Source: Pleurodeles waltl
Lineage: Eukaryota; Chordata; Amphibia; Caudata; Salamandridae
Direction of reading: 5' to 3'
Length of the DNA: 64,000 nt
Assembly (NCBI RefSeq): GCF_031143425.1
Contig: NC_090444.1
Coordinates: 56,787,533 to 56,851,532, forward strand
The notes under the pieces were generated by a model. It had not been told where the DNA came from. It worked only from the letters and a program-made list of their open reading frames with translations, and searched no databases. The position numbers and the translations under genes were made by a program. Below, one piece after another: positions 1 through 10,099 of this stretch (the first letter of the stretch is position 1; every line of letters begins with the position of its first letter).

Positions 1-1
1 G

Positions 2-229
2 GCTCCCTACACCCTAGAAGCGCCCTTGGACTACCTGGCAGTTACTATGGGGGACCAAATGCTTAAAGGCCTTAATAAGCTTGGGGAACATAACATCACA
101 AAACTAGGCGACATATATGACAATGGGAGACTCCGCACTTATTCGGAGCTTCAAGCCCAGTTCAATCTCCCAACTGGACTGTTCCTCACATATAGCGCAA
201 TCACCAGAACAACTACTGAAAACATATGA
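2..229 (+). pseudogene. LINE ORF2 C-terminal fragment
   Basis: An open frame enters from the left edge and stops at 227-229. It encodes a tail in which GDIYDNGRLRTYSELQAQF is followed by a 'NLPTGLFLTY' block. This pattern (short 'dIy.nG.l.tf.eLq..f.lp' followed by an aromatic-rich stretch) is what I know from the extreme C-terminus of L1/Tx1-type LINE ORF2 proteins, downstream of the reverse transcriptase. No other LINE domain is in the window, so it is the 3' end of a copy lying mostly outside. No poly(A) tail is visible just after the stop. A host gene exon is unlikely because no splice sites frame it. Confidence 0.55.
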
Positions 230-1848
230 GGCTCCATGTTTTCAGCATGGTTTCAGGGCTACTTTTTCTCTTTGTTTCGTAGGTAGCGCGATCTCGCTGG
301 GTGGTAGTCACGCGCTTTGCAAGACATCGATCCTGTTCCATAGATAATTGCACTTTTATCTGTAACTTAGATAATTGCACGTTTGCAGATACGTTTCACC
401 GAGAGCTACCTTCTGTTTCCTTATGTGTGTTTGCTTCGTGGCCGTCAGCTCATTTCTTTTGTTTTGAAAGTGCTGGCAGGGCTGGATTTCGACAATTGTG
501 CCAAACAAATTTTGACAATTGTGCCAGACAAAAGGTGACAGCTGTTTACTTGTGGCGGTGTGACCTCTGCAGACCCAGTTAACCCACTGTAAACTAACCA
601 ACTCAATGTGTTATATCACCAGAGGCACATCGGAGTTATACTGCATCCTGTGTCATTTTAGCGGGTAGTTATTTCCATTTACGCCTGATTTGCTGTGGCT
701 ACAGATTTATCTTACTGTTTGATGAATCCAGGAGGTGGTGGTGATATATTGTGTTGCATAGTCCCTGTCACATCCAGGTTTTTTGATTGACCGCATCACT
801 CCTGTCAGATGACACATTCACAATACATATGCCACATGAGTTGCCAGTGGGCTAACACATATGCAGCTGCTTATGTGAATTAAAGGAGAGCATGTAGTTA
901 AAAAAAACACAAAATGTGCTTATGTATTTTCGTTTTAAATTATGGTCCCTGGTGCATTGATTTGGCCTGTTTTGGGCTGCACTAGCAGTCATTTGTGATT
1001 GCTTGTGCATTCTATGGGAGATCCTGCTTATCCTGTGTAATTGTGTGATACTTTTTCTACGATCTAATTACAGTTGCTGTCTTGTAGGTGTGTGTGTGTG
1101 TGAGCTTTCTCTAGTTTTCTATTTGATTGCCTATGAGTATCCCTGTCTAGAATGTCTGACAAGCTAAGCATCGCCATGCATTTGTTTCCGCTGTCACCTG
1201 AAAATGTACCAAGTTGTCCCAGGCCATGTGACTATTCTTCAAGCCTAACTGTATGGCCATTAGCACTTTGCATTCTGGGACTTGCAGTTCTACTTTGACC
1301 GTTTTATGCACAGGCTTAACAATGCCATCACACGGCTTTAATTCAGAGTTACTAAACGTTGCACGGATGAAGTATCAGCTTTGAATGTGTCCGTCCTTAC
1401 ACATGGCAGACCCCTTAAAGCAGTCCTCGTCTTTTGAGTAAAATCACTTTCCACATTTTCATGTGTAGGTCAGGCTCCTAACCTCCCGCGCTGATCAAGC
1501 GGAGCCTGTAGTCAGACTTGTGTATCCGACTGAGGTAAACTCGAAGTCCATATCCATCTGACTGAGCTCTCACCCGTGGTCCTGACGAGTGGAGCAGGGA
1601 GCTGCCTCTCTGTTGAAAGTGCTTTGGCGCCTTGTCAAGCATATTAAGTCGAAGTGGGCAAGGCGCTGCCCGATCCAAAAACATGGCTCTGGTTCAGCTC
1701 GAGTCAGTATTTAAACCTCAAGCACAGAATGATCATAGCTGTCGTATGGCCTCTGTCTGACCTCCACGGTATAATCTCCCGCATCAAGAATCAAAGCTAA
1801 AGCAATAACCTTCGGTGTAAAACGTTTAAGGGAAAGAGATAACCAAAT
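230..1848. other. Stretch without recognisable gene
   Basis: Nothing coding is supported. The part from about 220 to 320 resembles 7070-7170 in unit 2 (both contain a block around gcgatctcgct followed by a gtcacgcgcttt-like block), so it is old repeat shared with the tandem units. A short GT microsatellite lies at 1088-1103. Open frames here are short and have no domain content. Confidence 0.5.
1088..1103. repeat. (GT)n microsatellite
   Basis: About eight uninterrupted GT dinucleotides. Confidence 0.9.
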
Positions 1849-2189
1849 CATGACTAAATTCCACAGTATATAAACAAAAAAGAACTTGAATTCATCCCAG
1901 CGTCCCCGCTTTACTAAATTGTGTGACCCTGGGCAAATAAATATTTTATTTTACCACGCCCCCTTTTTCGGGTGAGCATAGCAGCGTGCAAGCGATGCTT
2001 TTCTGAGGCGGTGGTATGTGTCTGGGCCTTTAACAACGCCCAACTCACGCCCCTCACTACCACTCGTTCATGGGCTTGCCCTTCAAAAATGCTTAGATGA
2101 CATTGGTTAATGGTTTACACTTGTCCCTCCTTGGGAAGGGTTTGTTATCAGCTAGGCCATCGCCCCTGTCACATGGCTAATTGCACGCT

Positions 2190-2460
2190 TCCAATATCTG
2201 AACCACTGCTGCACCGGTGTCTGGGGTCTATAGGATGGCACAGGAAGAGAAGAAGGGATGGATGACACAGGAAAATACAGACTGGACACCAGCCAAGAAT
2301 TTTTAAAACCACCCTGCCAAAACCAGCAGCATTATAGACACCCCCTGACAAACCAGTTTTCGTCACTGTGAATTTCTTTTGTTAAAGACAGAATAGATGT
2401 TTGACTACTGTAGTCAACCATGCGAATTCCCCAAGAGCTTTAGTTGTGCAATAAATGCCA
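2190..2460 (-). promoter_or_regulatory. Orphan peptide-gene promoter, unit 1
   Basis: This is closely similar to the sequence upstream of the signal-peptide exons in units 2 and 3, including a TATA-like tttttaaaaa on the minus strand at about 2298-2308. In this unit the start codon and all coding sequence are deleted, so the promoter would transcribe into the opening block of the unit. Promoter status is inferred from position and the TATA-like box only. Confidence 0.35.
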
Positions 2461-2472
2461 GACATTGCACAG

Positions 2473-2564
2473 TTAACCTTTAAGGCTGCTGATGACAAGC
2501 TCTATGCGCTGCTGCCTAAAAGAGTCTCCCATCAGAGTCAACTGCTCCTCTGTAGGAGTCACAA
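2473..2564 (-). CDS. Candidate small exon B, unit 1
   Basis: On the minus strand a pyrimidine-rich stretch ending in cag is followed by two bases and then 29 sense codons ending in TAA. The translation contains PTEEQLTLMGDSFRQQRIEL. The two leading bases mean a phase-1 acceptor, the same phase as the recognised peptide exon 2. Unit 2 keeps the frame (9667-9758); unit 3 does not. No upstream exon has been identified that would join to it, and a weak donor-like gttaac overlaps the stop, so it could be an internal exon. I do not recognise the product. Chance or repeat-derived sequence remains a real alternative. Confidence 0.25.
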
Positions 2565-2694
2565 CTGTGGAAATAATGATTAGGGCAGCACAGGGGTCCA
2601 GCACCAGGGACCTCCAGCCTTACAGCAGGGACCTGCAACCCCTGCTATTAGCATCCCTGGCAAAATGAGCCAAGAAAAGAAGGTAACCAGTCAC

Positions 2695-2795
2695 TTAATG
2701 AGCATTGTTTACTTTAAACAGTTTCCAAGGGAACCAGGACTGGGACCGGAACTTTAGATTCTGCAAAAATATATTGAGTATGTCAATGGGCACTC
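2695..2795 (-). CDS. Candidate small exon A, unit 1
   Basis: On the minus strand a good acceptor (ttatttaatcacag) precedes two bases and 32 codons with TAA. The translation includes VPIDILNIFLQNL and SWFPWKL. It shares a loose pattern with peptide exon 2 further along (IPxxIL, then W, then FP, ending in H near the stop) and the same phase-1 acceptor, so it may be an old paralogous terminal exon. It is intact in units 1 and 2 and has lost its stop in unit 3. No partner signal-peptide exon was found upstream of it. Function unknown. Confidence 0.28.
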
Positions 2796-3109
2796 CTGTG
2801 ATTAAATAAATGAAATAAAACACTTGCCCATTTTTAAATAAAAGTAGCTGCCTTGTTTCATTATCATAATTACATGTCAAGATACCAGTTTGATCAAATC
2901 TTCATCTGCATGCATCACAGAAGTGAAAGTATGTCACAAAAATGAACATACATCAAAAGGAATCAACAATAAAGAATAATTTAGGCCAGTACCACAATAC
3001 ATATGTAATGTACGAGGGACTGCTGCACAAAAAACAAGTAGTGCAACTACAACCAGGTTTTTAATTTTTTCGTCCTAATGTAGTTTTACTACTTTTTGGA
3101 AATTTCGAA

Positions 3110-4330
3110 TTTCGAATCTACGTGCAAAGTTGTACCGGTCACAGATTTCCATACGGATCTCTCAGGGAATCACATGCTGTTTATGGTTGGACTCCCTATC
3201 CAATTTACACCGCTCTCCACGGATGGGAACTCCACACATTGCAAGTGTATTCCCTTCGTGTAAAGACACACTTTTTGTGTCTCTTTCTTTCATCTGCCAT
3301 TAAAATATGTTTCCACTTGGACAAATCTCTTCCATTACACCCCCACCAAATGTGGCGATGATCCATTCTTCTTCCGACGCTGTAATAGAATTTACACCAC
3401 CACTTGGCTGGAGTAAGAATGCCAACCTTACACAAAAACCTTCTAGTTTGCATTTTCTTGGAGTTCACAATCATCCAAGACAAACATGCCTCGAACACCC
3501 AGGTACACCCATACAACCACCCTTTGAACAGAACTTACAGATGTAGAGGACCCCAAACTTATGGTGGAGATATCAGCTTCTGTGAAAGGGTTTACACCTG
3601 TCAGGAATACCTTTGTGAATTCTTGACAATCATAAGGGATGTAAATTTGGTCACCATTAATAACTGAATTTATTTTTGTGAGTAGGCCCCCTGGCCCACA
3701 TCAAATAATGCAAGTGGATATAACTATTGTTTCTTTAAAAATATGTGTATTCCTCTCCATATGATTTATTCATACATTTATTTTTTTGTTAAATTCCTGG
3801 GTAACCAATAAATCATGTATTGATTTTACGACAAAACCAGAAAACTATACAACACATTCCATATACAACAGTATTGTCAATGACAATGACCAACACCTCA
3901 TCATGCTATTAATATATTGCAGTGATGAGAATACCATTCACATTTCTCAGTACCAGCCTCCATAAAGAAGCTATTAATGTTCTGATCTTCATGGTGTAGG
4001 TTTACATGGGGTCCCCTCTACACTCCAATGTGTCCAAGTTTTGCAGTAGTGCAGAGGGCACCCTTTATGAAGGTAAATTGGTTTCTGTAGGCTCATGCGC
4101 TGATATAAGCCTTGGTACCATTTCCTAAATCTCAGCTGGTTTATGTAATTTCACATCCAAGCAATTTCTGTCTTGGCAACCAGGAGCCTCGGCTACAACA
4201 GTGCCATTTATACCTGTTACAGTGAAGATCAGTGTTTTTGTGGAGGATAACCAATTTGGGGTCACTAGGTAGCTTCCCACCCACCACTGCACTAAAGGAA
4301 GAAAGCATCAATAAATACTCCACCATCAGT
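3110..4330. other. Conserved spacer of unit 1
   Basis: This spacer recurs at about 10290-11530 and 37780-39020. Several plus-strand open frames (for example 3404-3667) have near-identical counterparts in the other units, but no splice sites, start context or domains argue for coding. Their similarity is what recent duplication alone would give. Confidence 0.5.
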
Positions 4331-4654
4331 GACCATAAACAACATTCTATCTATTCTATTTTATTCTCCAGGACTTCTTAAGCGCACAGGGTACTTCCTT
4401 TCCACAAATTTAATGGAAAAGACAGATTTTGGTTGGGCTTTCCTGAATTTTGGTTCTGATTCCATTTTCCTTAGCAGTAACCCTAGCGAGTTCCAAAGTG
4501 TGGGGACACGGTAGACATAAGAACATCTCCCGGCTCTGGCTTTATTTATTCTTGGGACTGCTAAGAGCTGCTGGTCAATGGAGCATAAGATCCTTTCTGG
4601 CTTGTAATGCGTAAGAAGCCTCTGAGTTAATTTGGATCCTTTAGTGTATGCCAC

Positions 4655-5690
4655 TCTATACCGCTCGTTGTACCGATTATGAGTTTGGCAGTCGGACCAC
4701 CAGACCGCCGCTGCGGAGGTCATAGAAAGCCAGCGGGCCAGCAGTTCCTGGACTGCCATATTATGATGATTTCAGCAAGAACAGCCGTCTGTTATGCCGA
4801 ACCGTGGAGAGCCAGTGCTGCACCCGTCTGTAATCTTGGCGGTCTGTACTCTGGCGATGCCAGCATCATAAGCAACCGCTGAATCTATTACAAACACATA
4901 GGTAATGTAGTGGTCCCCTAGGAGCAGTTAGCCTACGCCGGTCGACTGCCACGGTGCACACTCAGTAAAGCAATAGACAAGTGCCCATTGGATGCATTCA
5001 AAAACAACACAGCTGAAATCCATGGACCTAGTGGGCACACCTGCAAATCACACCAAGGAACACACCCCTTCATAGAACAGCATCCTTTGCATCCACACTG
5101 TAACAAAGAGAGAATGCAGACCCTCATCTACTCTAATTTCAAGAAAGATAAGGCACCCCTTTTTTAACAATCCATTTCAGCCTCTACACACACCCTTTTA
5201 TATCTTACCCCACCTCACTCATTTTGTTTATTTAAACCCATGTCACTCCCTTTAATGTCTCACCAGATAACCTCCTAAAAATCCCTATTTTTCTGACAAT
5301 GTGTTGAGAGTCATGCTGGATGAAATCATAAGGGTAGAGCCACAATTGTTGGGAGCCCAAGTCGAGCATACTCCTCTCAGTAGGAAAATGAAAATGTGGC
5401 AAAGGATAGTAGACAGAGTGAATGCAGTAGTCACCACTCTGCGCACAAAGGAGGACATTAGGAAGATGTAGAATGACCTTAGGGCCAAAGTGCATTTCCT
5501 GGCCACTAAGCAAGAAATGGAGGCAACAAGACTGGCTGTGGCCCTCCCAGTGCCCCAAGTCTTTTCCTGTGATTAGAAGGTGTTGGCCATCCTGCATCCT
5601 GAGGGTGTGACAAAATATCTGGGGGTGCGGAGTCTGATAAGTTACATCACAAAAAATGACACTGAATTCAAATGTCTTGCGTGTCTACGC
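4655..5690. mobile_element. Decayed Harbinger relic, unit 1
   Basis: The stretch contains the gccgccgctgcgg-type GC-rich blocks seen in amphibian Harbinger elements. From 5285 it is clearly related to the Myb-like gene of the intact Harbinger element at 44700-45030 in this window (shared blocks around gtagagccaca, aggacattaggaagatg, and catcctgcatcctgaggg). Terminal inverted repeats are not recognisable. Copies lie at 11850-12800 and at 41715-42340 plus 55259-55690. Confidence 0.55.
5285..5640 (+). pseudogene. Harbinger Myb-like gene relic, unit 1
   Basis: Read on the plus strand it keeps the skeleton of the Myb/SANT-like DNA-binding protein that accompanies Harbinger transposases: an 'E.vrvEp.L.G.q.q.t....rKm..W..Ivd.vna' block, then 'eDIrKm*nDLR.Kv.Fl'. 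An in-frame TAG replaces the tryptophan codon of the 'kkWnDLR' motif in every unit here, so the inactivation predates the tandem duplication. No transposase accompanies it. Confidence 0.5.
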
Positions 5691-6450
5691 CTCAGCTGGG
5701 TGTTAAGCATTTGACTAGACTGGGGAGTCGGAGATCCACAGGCCTACAACTACCAGGAGGCCCTGTGTCTGTAACTCCAACCAATAGGCCTCTGTGCTCA
5801 CACTGAAATACCCCTGTTTGTTCTCTTATAACTGATGTCTACCCGCCTTGTTGGTAAGCATGTGTCTAGTAGGGGGAGGCATCAAGTGACAGGCCCACAA
5901 GTACCAGGAGGCCCTGTGTCTATAACTCCAACCAACAGACCCCTGTGCTCACTCTGTTGTACACCTGTTTGTTACCTCTCAACTGATGTTCATCCCCCTT
6001 GTTTGTAACCACATATATGGCGGGGGAGGCAGCTAGTGACAGGCCCACAACTACCAGTAGGCACTGTCTCTGTAATTCCAAATACACCTGTGTGTTAACT
6101 TACAACTGAAGTTCACCCTCCTTGTTGGTAACCATGTGTATAGTGGGGGGAGGCACCACATAAAAGGCCCACAACTACCAGTAGGCCCTGTTCAAACAAC
6201 TCCGACCAACAGGCCTCTGTGCTCACGCCCAAGCACTCCTGTTTGTTCTCTTAAAAGTGATGTTTACCCCCTTGTTGGTAAGCACCTGCCTAGTTGGGGG
6301 AAGCAGCAGGTGACAGGCCTACATCTACAAACAGGCCTTGCGTCTGTACGTCCAACCAAGAGGCCCTCATGCTCACCCCCAATAACACCTGAATGTTAAC
6401 TTACAAATGATGTTCACCCCCTTGTTGGTACGCCTGTGTGTAGGGTGTGG
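5690..6450. repeat. ~120-bp tandem repeat array, unit 1
   Basis: About six imperfect units. Each carries acaggcccacaactaccag, ggccctgtgtctgtaactcc, aaccaacaggcc and tgatgttcacccccttgttgg. The same array is found at 12895-13635 and 55790-56530, always on the same side of the Harbinger relic. Confidence 0.85.
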
Positions 6451-6799
6451 AGTCAGAGAGCCATAGCTATGACCAAATTCCACTGTATATAAACAAAAAA
6501 AACTTGAATTAATCCCAGCATCCCCGCTTTACCAAATTGTGTGACCATGGGCAAATAAATATTCTATTTTACCATGCCCCCTTTTTAGGGTGAGCATAGC
6601 AGTGTGCAAGCAATGCTTTTCTGATGCAGTGGTATGTATCTGGGCTTTTAACAACGCCCAACCCACGCCCATCACTACCACTCGTTCGTGGGCTTGCCCT
6701 TCAAAAATGCTTAGATGAAATTGGTTAATGGTTTACGCTTGTCCCTCCTTGGGAAGGTTTTGTTATCAGCTTGGCCATCGCCCCTGTTACATGGCTAAT

Positions 6800-7600
6800 T
6801 GCACGTTTGCCGATAGGTGTGACTGCGAGGGAACTTCTTTTTAGGGTCGAGCCTGCGTTGCATGCGCTCGCGCATGCGTATCGCAGGGAGACTCTTTTGC
6901 ATTTAGAAAAGGGCTCGGAGCCCTGTCAACTTCACGTCAGTGCTTTTTATTGGTTTGTGGGCTTCCCTAATAAAATCTGCTTGCTTTCATTAGTGGAAGG
7001 CACCCATATGTCATGCCTTTTGCGGTGGCAAGCCCTCCTTGAGCGCAAAGACCAAGTACAGAAAACATGCGAGGCTCGCTGTTTTCCATCAGGGTCGTGT
7101 ACTTTTTTTTTCTCTAATTTAGAGCGCGATCTCGCTTGGCAGAAGTCAGGCGCTTTACATACTTGATTTTACTTTTTCGGGTTATGTACATAAATGCACT
7201 TTTGCACGATAGGTGAAAAGTCGGGTTAAGAGTTTACAACGCGATCAGCTCTAACATGAGCAAACGCGAGACCCGTCGCATTGTAAATGCTTGTTTCATT
7301 TGTGTCTCTCATTAGCGCTAATGCTCATGGAGGCCGTGGCACTGTGAATCGGCTCGCTCATGTGAAACTGTTTTACTTTCCATTTTCTATTGATGTGGCA
7401 AGAAAAGTTTGGTAAGGAGTATAAAATGTTAATGGCTCTAACTCGAGCAAATGCGAGACCCATTGCATTGTAAATGCTTGTTTTGATTTAGACTGAATAT
7501 TGCAAGAATTCAGGAACCACAATAGAGTGGTGGAATGCATTTTTTGTTTTTGTGGCATACGCTTGTAATAATAAATAATTAACCATCGGACAAGCTGCCA
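6800..7600. other. Unit 2 flank 3' of the peptide gene
   Basis: No gene is supported. The last part (7370-7620) is nearly identical to 18890-19150 in unit 3 and recognisable at 62690-62800 in unit 4. It would form the 3' UTR and downstream region of the peptide gene. I saw no clear AATAAA on the minus strand close to the stop. Confidence 0.4.
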
Positions 7601-7657
7601 AGGCAAAACCTCTATTGACTTTGCCAGTGCTTGTTATGAGGCAGCGAGGTACTTCCT

Positions 7658-9373
7658 TTACAGGTGCTTAGAATTTGGCCCATTAAAACTTGGGAACAAG
7701 AGGGTACTCCAATCTTTAATATTCTGTTTTAATATGGCCATAGGAATATTATCAGGATATTGGGCATTTGATTTTCCAGCGCCTTTTATGTAGGTTGTGA
7801 TTTTTTCAAGTACAGATACATCTTCACCTATTATACAACCTGCGAGTTTCAGATGGAACTGCTCTCAAGACAGGAGTGCAGGGCGCATATAGTTCTTTTA
7901 AGTAATCACACCACAAGTACAGTTTGTGAGATCTTGTGCACTCAATTTACACGTCATTTATGTTGATAACTTTGTTTGTTTTGATGCATCATGTAAAGTA
8001 CACACACATTTTTTTTATGGTCTTCAGAAATGGTCTTACAATTTGTTTGCTGTGTACCCAATTCCATCCTCAGGTATAGGACTAACCTTTACATGTGCTG
8101 CCTCAGAACAGATAATGATCATGGAGAAATAACTAGAGTCACACTCAGAGATAGCACCTTCATCCACACCTAGCAGTGTGTCAGAGGAGACAGTGAATGG
8201 GCATGCAACAATAACTACAGGGTCACACTCAGAGATAGCGCCTTCATCCACACCTAACAGTGCGTCAGAGGAGACAGTGAATGGGCATGCAACAATAACT
8301 ACAGAGTCACACTCCAAACTAGCACCTTCATCCACACCTAGCAGTGCATCAGAGGAGACAAGGAATGGGCATGCAACAATAACTACAGGGTCACACTCAG
8401 AGATAGCACCTTCATCCACACCTAGCAGTGCGTCAGAGGAGACAGTGAATGGGCATGCAACAATAACTACAGAGTCACACTCCAAACTAGCACCTTCATC
8501 CACACCTAGCAGTGCATCAGTGGAGACAGTGAATGGGCATGCAACAATAACTACAGGGTCACACTCAGAGATAGCACCTTCATCCACACCTAGCAGTGCG
8601 TCAGAGGAGACAAGGAATGGACATGGAGCAATAACTAAATGGTTACACTCAGAGATAGCACCTTCCTTCATACCTAGCAATGTGTCAGAGATGGCAGTGA
8701 CTGGACATGGAAGAATAACTACAGTATCAAGCTCAGAGGTAGTATCTTCCTGTGTGTGTCAGAGGAGACAGCAAATGGGAGTGTAACAATAACTACAGGG
8801 TCACACTCAGAGATAGCGTCTTCCTCCACACCACACAGTGTGTCAGAAAAGACAGTGAATAGGCAAGTAACAATAACTAAAGTGCCACATTCAGGGATAA
8901 ACATGGGTTGTGTAGCGTATGTACATGTGTAATAGTACAGAAGGGGCTGAACTTTTTCATGGTGCAATTTCTTGCACTTCCACAACTTTTGTCAAATATA
9001 TTAGATGGATCATCTTTCATACATCCAGCACAGCACTGGTGTGCCACAGCTGGTGATAACCATGTTCACAATAATATACCCTACCATATTATTCTATGCA
9101 CTAGCACCAGGCAGAGCACTTAGGAGTAATCCAGCTACTATTGTATCCTGCAGCATGCGCCACCAGGAAACAACACAGTGGCATAGCACAGACCCCTACA
9201 GCTCTTTAGAAAAAGACACAACCTCGATCACTCAGATGACTTGTGCAGTCAGATGCTGAAAGCCTGATCCTTGTGTACTCACCTTCAGGTAAGTTTTCTC
9301 CCTCCACTGGAAGCGCCTTGTAGGACCCAAGGAGGACAGCAAGGAGCAGAATGGCACCTGGAGTCTTCATCAT
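7658..9373 (-). CDS. Putative two-exon secreted peptide gene, unit 2
   Basis: Exon 1 is 9373-9283. It starts with two ATG codons in a row, and MKTPGAILLLAVLLGSYK is a textbook signal peptide with cleavage likely near ALP-VEG. It ends in GAAG before a strong donor gtgagtac. Exon 2 is 7827-7658, entered through an acceptor ending tataatag and closed by TAA. The phases fit (1 plus 2 bases make a glycine codon). The predicted protein has 86 residues and no cysteine, with the mature part acidic near the start and a hydrophobic W/F-containing region (KDWSTLLFPSF) near the end. The ~1.45-kb intron holds the 84-bp minisatellite. Exon 2 is open in units 2, 3 and 4. I do not recognise the family; a skin or gland secreted peptide is inference only. 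No transcript evidence is available. Confidence 0.5.
8127..8895. repeat. 84-bp coding-length minisatellite, unit 2
   Basis: About nine units of 84 bp (28 codons) carry cacactcagagatagc, catccacacctagcag and gaatgggcatgcaacaat. Because 84 is a multiple of three, both strands stay open. The plus strand reads a Ser/Thr-rich repeat (SEETVNGHATITTGSHSEI) and the minus strand reads GVDEGAISECDPVVIVACPF. On the minus strand it lies inside the intron of the peptide gene, in the same phase as the flanking exons, and each unit contains a ctgctag-GTG that resembles the exon 2 acceptor. I treat it as an intronic minisatellite, but former coding use on the minus strand cannot be excluded. Confidence 0.85.
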
Positions 9374-9640
9374 GAGGCCTTCAGCAATATCAGAACCACT
9401 GCTGCACTGGTGTCTGGGATCTATAGGATGGCACAGGAAGAGAAGAAGGGATGGATGACACAGGAAAAGACAGAATGGATACCAGAGAAGAATTTTTAAA
9501 ACCACCCCTGCCAAAATCAGCAGCATTATAGACACTCCCTGACAAACCAGTTTTCGTCACTGTGAACTTCTTTTGTTAAAGACAGAATAGATGTTTGACT
9601 ACTGTAGTCAACCATGGGAATTCCCCAAGAGATTTAGTTG
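9374..9640 (-). promoter_or_regulatory. Peptide-gene promoter and 5' UTR, unit 2
   Basis: On the minus strand a TATA-like ttttaaaaattc lies at about 9489-9500, roughly 115-125 bases upstream of the first ATG. The block is conserved in units 1 and 3. The 5' UTR has a pyrimidine-rich part (ccatcccttcttctcttcc). The transcription start is not defined. Confidence 0.4.
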
Positions 9641-9666
9641 TGAAATAAATGCCAGAAATTGCACAG

Positions 9667-9758
9667 TTAACCTTTAAGGCTGCTGATGACAAGCTCTATA
9701 CGCTGCTGCCTAAAAGAGTCTCCCATCAGAGTCAACTGCTCCTCTGTAGGATTCATAA
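9667..9758 (-). CDS. Candidate small exon B, unit 2
   Basis: Same layout as in unit 1: acceptor attatttcaacag, two bases, then 29 codons and TAA. Here the first full codon is ATG and the peptide begins MNPTEEQLTLMGDSFRQQ. Two changes from unit 1 near the start alter residues without breaking the frame. It lies about 300 bases upstream of the peptide-gene start codon, which leaves little room for it to belong to the preceding gene plus a separate promoter. The role is unresolved. Confidence 0.25.
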
Positions 9759-9888
9759 CTGTTGAAATAATGATTAGGGCAGCACAGGGGTCCCGCACCA
9801 GGGACCTCTGGCCATACAGCAGAGACTTGCAACCCCTGCTATTAGCATCCCTGGCAAAATTAGCCAAGAAAAGAAGGTAACCAGTCAC

Positions 9889-9989
9889 TTAGTGAGCATT
9901 GTTTACTTTCAACAGTTTCCAAGGGAACCAGGACTGGGTCCAGAACTTTAGATTCTGCAAAAATATATTGAGTATGTCAATGGGCACTC
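9889..9989 (-). CDS. Candidate small exon A, unit 2
   Basis: Phase-1 acceptor (atttaatcacag) followed by 32 codons and TAA, including VPIDILNIFLQNL, then WTQSWFPWKLL. Three replacements from unit 1, frame kept. The pattern is loosely shared with peptide exon 2. No upstream partner exon is identified, so it is reported as a candidate only. Confidence 0.25.
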
Positions 9990-10099
9990 CTGTGATTAAA
10001 TAAATGAAATAAAACACTTGCCCATTTTTAAATAAAAGTAGCTGCCTTGTTTCATTATCATAATTACATTTCAAGATACCAGTTTGATCAAATCTTCAT

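Larger units (their letters stand above)
1849..6473. repeat. Tandem unit 1 of a ~7-kb segmental repeat
   Basis: The order of blocks matches unit 2 at 6474-13649 and unit 3 from 13650. There is an opening block (ccaaattccac... to ...ttaatggtttac), then the peptide-gene promoter, two candidate exons, a spacer, a Harbinger relic and a ~120-bp array. Compared with unit 2, everything between the end of the opening block and the peptide-gene 5' UTR is missing. The join is at about 2188-2192, where the attgcacg of the opening block runs straight into the ccaatatctgaacc of the 5' UTR. That deletes both coding exons and the minisatellite, and explains the shorter 4.6-kb length. Confidence 0.8.

Noticed and set aside
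1478..1684. Minus-strand frame of 68 codons as a small gene
   Set aside because: No signal, domain or splice context; possibly part of an old repeat.
8178..8786. Plus-strand Ser/Thr-rich repeat frame as a mucin-like gene
   Set aside because: No signal peptide, start context or splice sites on the plus strand, and unit 3 has many frame-breaking indels; openness follows from the 84-bp period.
8990..9060. Minus-strand cysteine-rich stretch resembling an insulin/relaxin A chain
   Set aside because: Cysteine spacing (CC, two residues, C) does not fit the family and no splice acceptor supports an exon.
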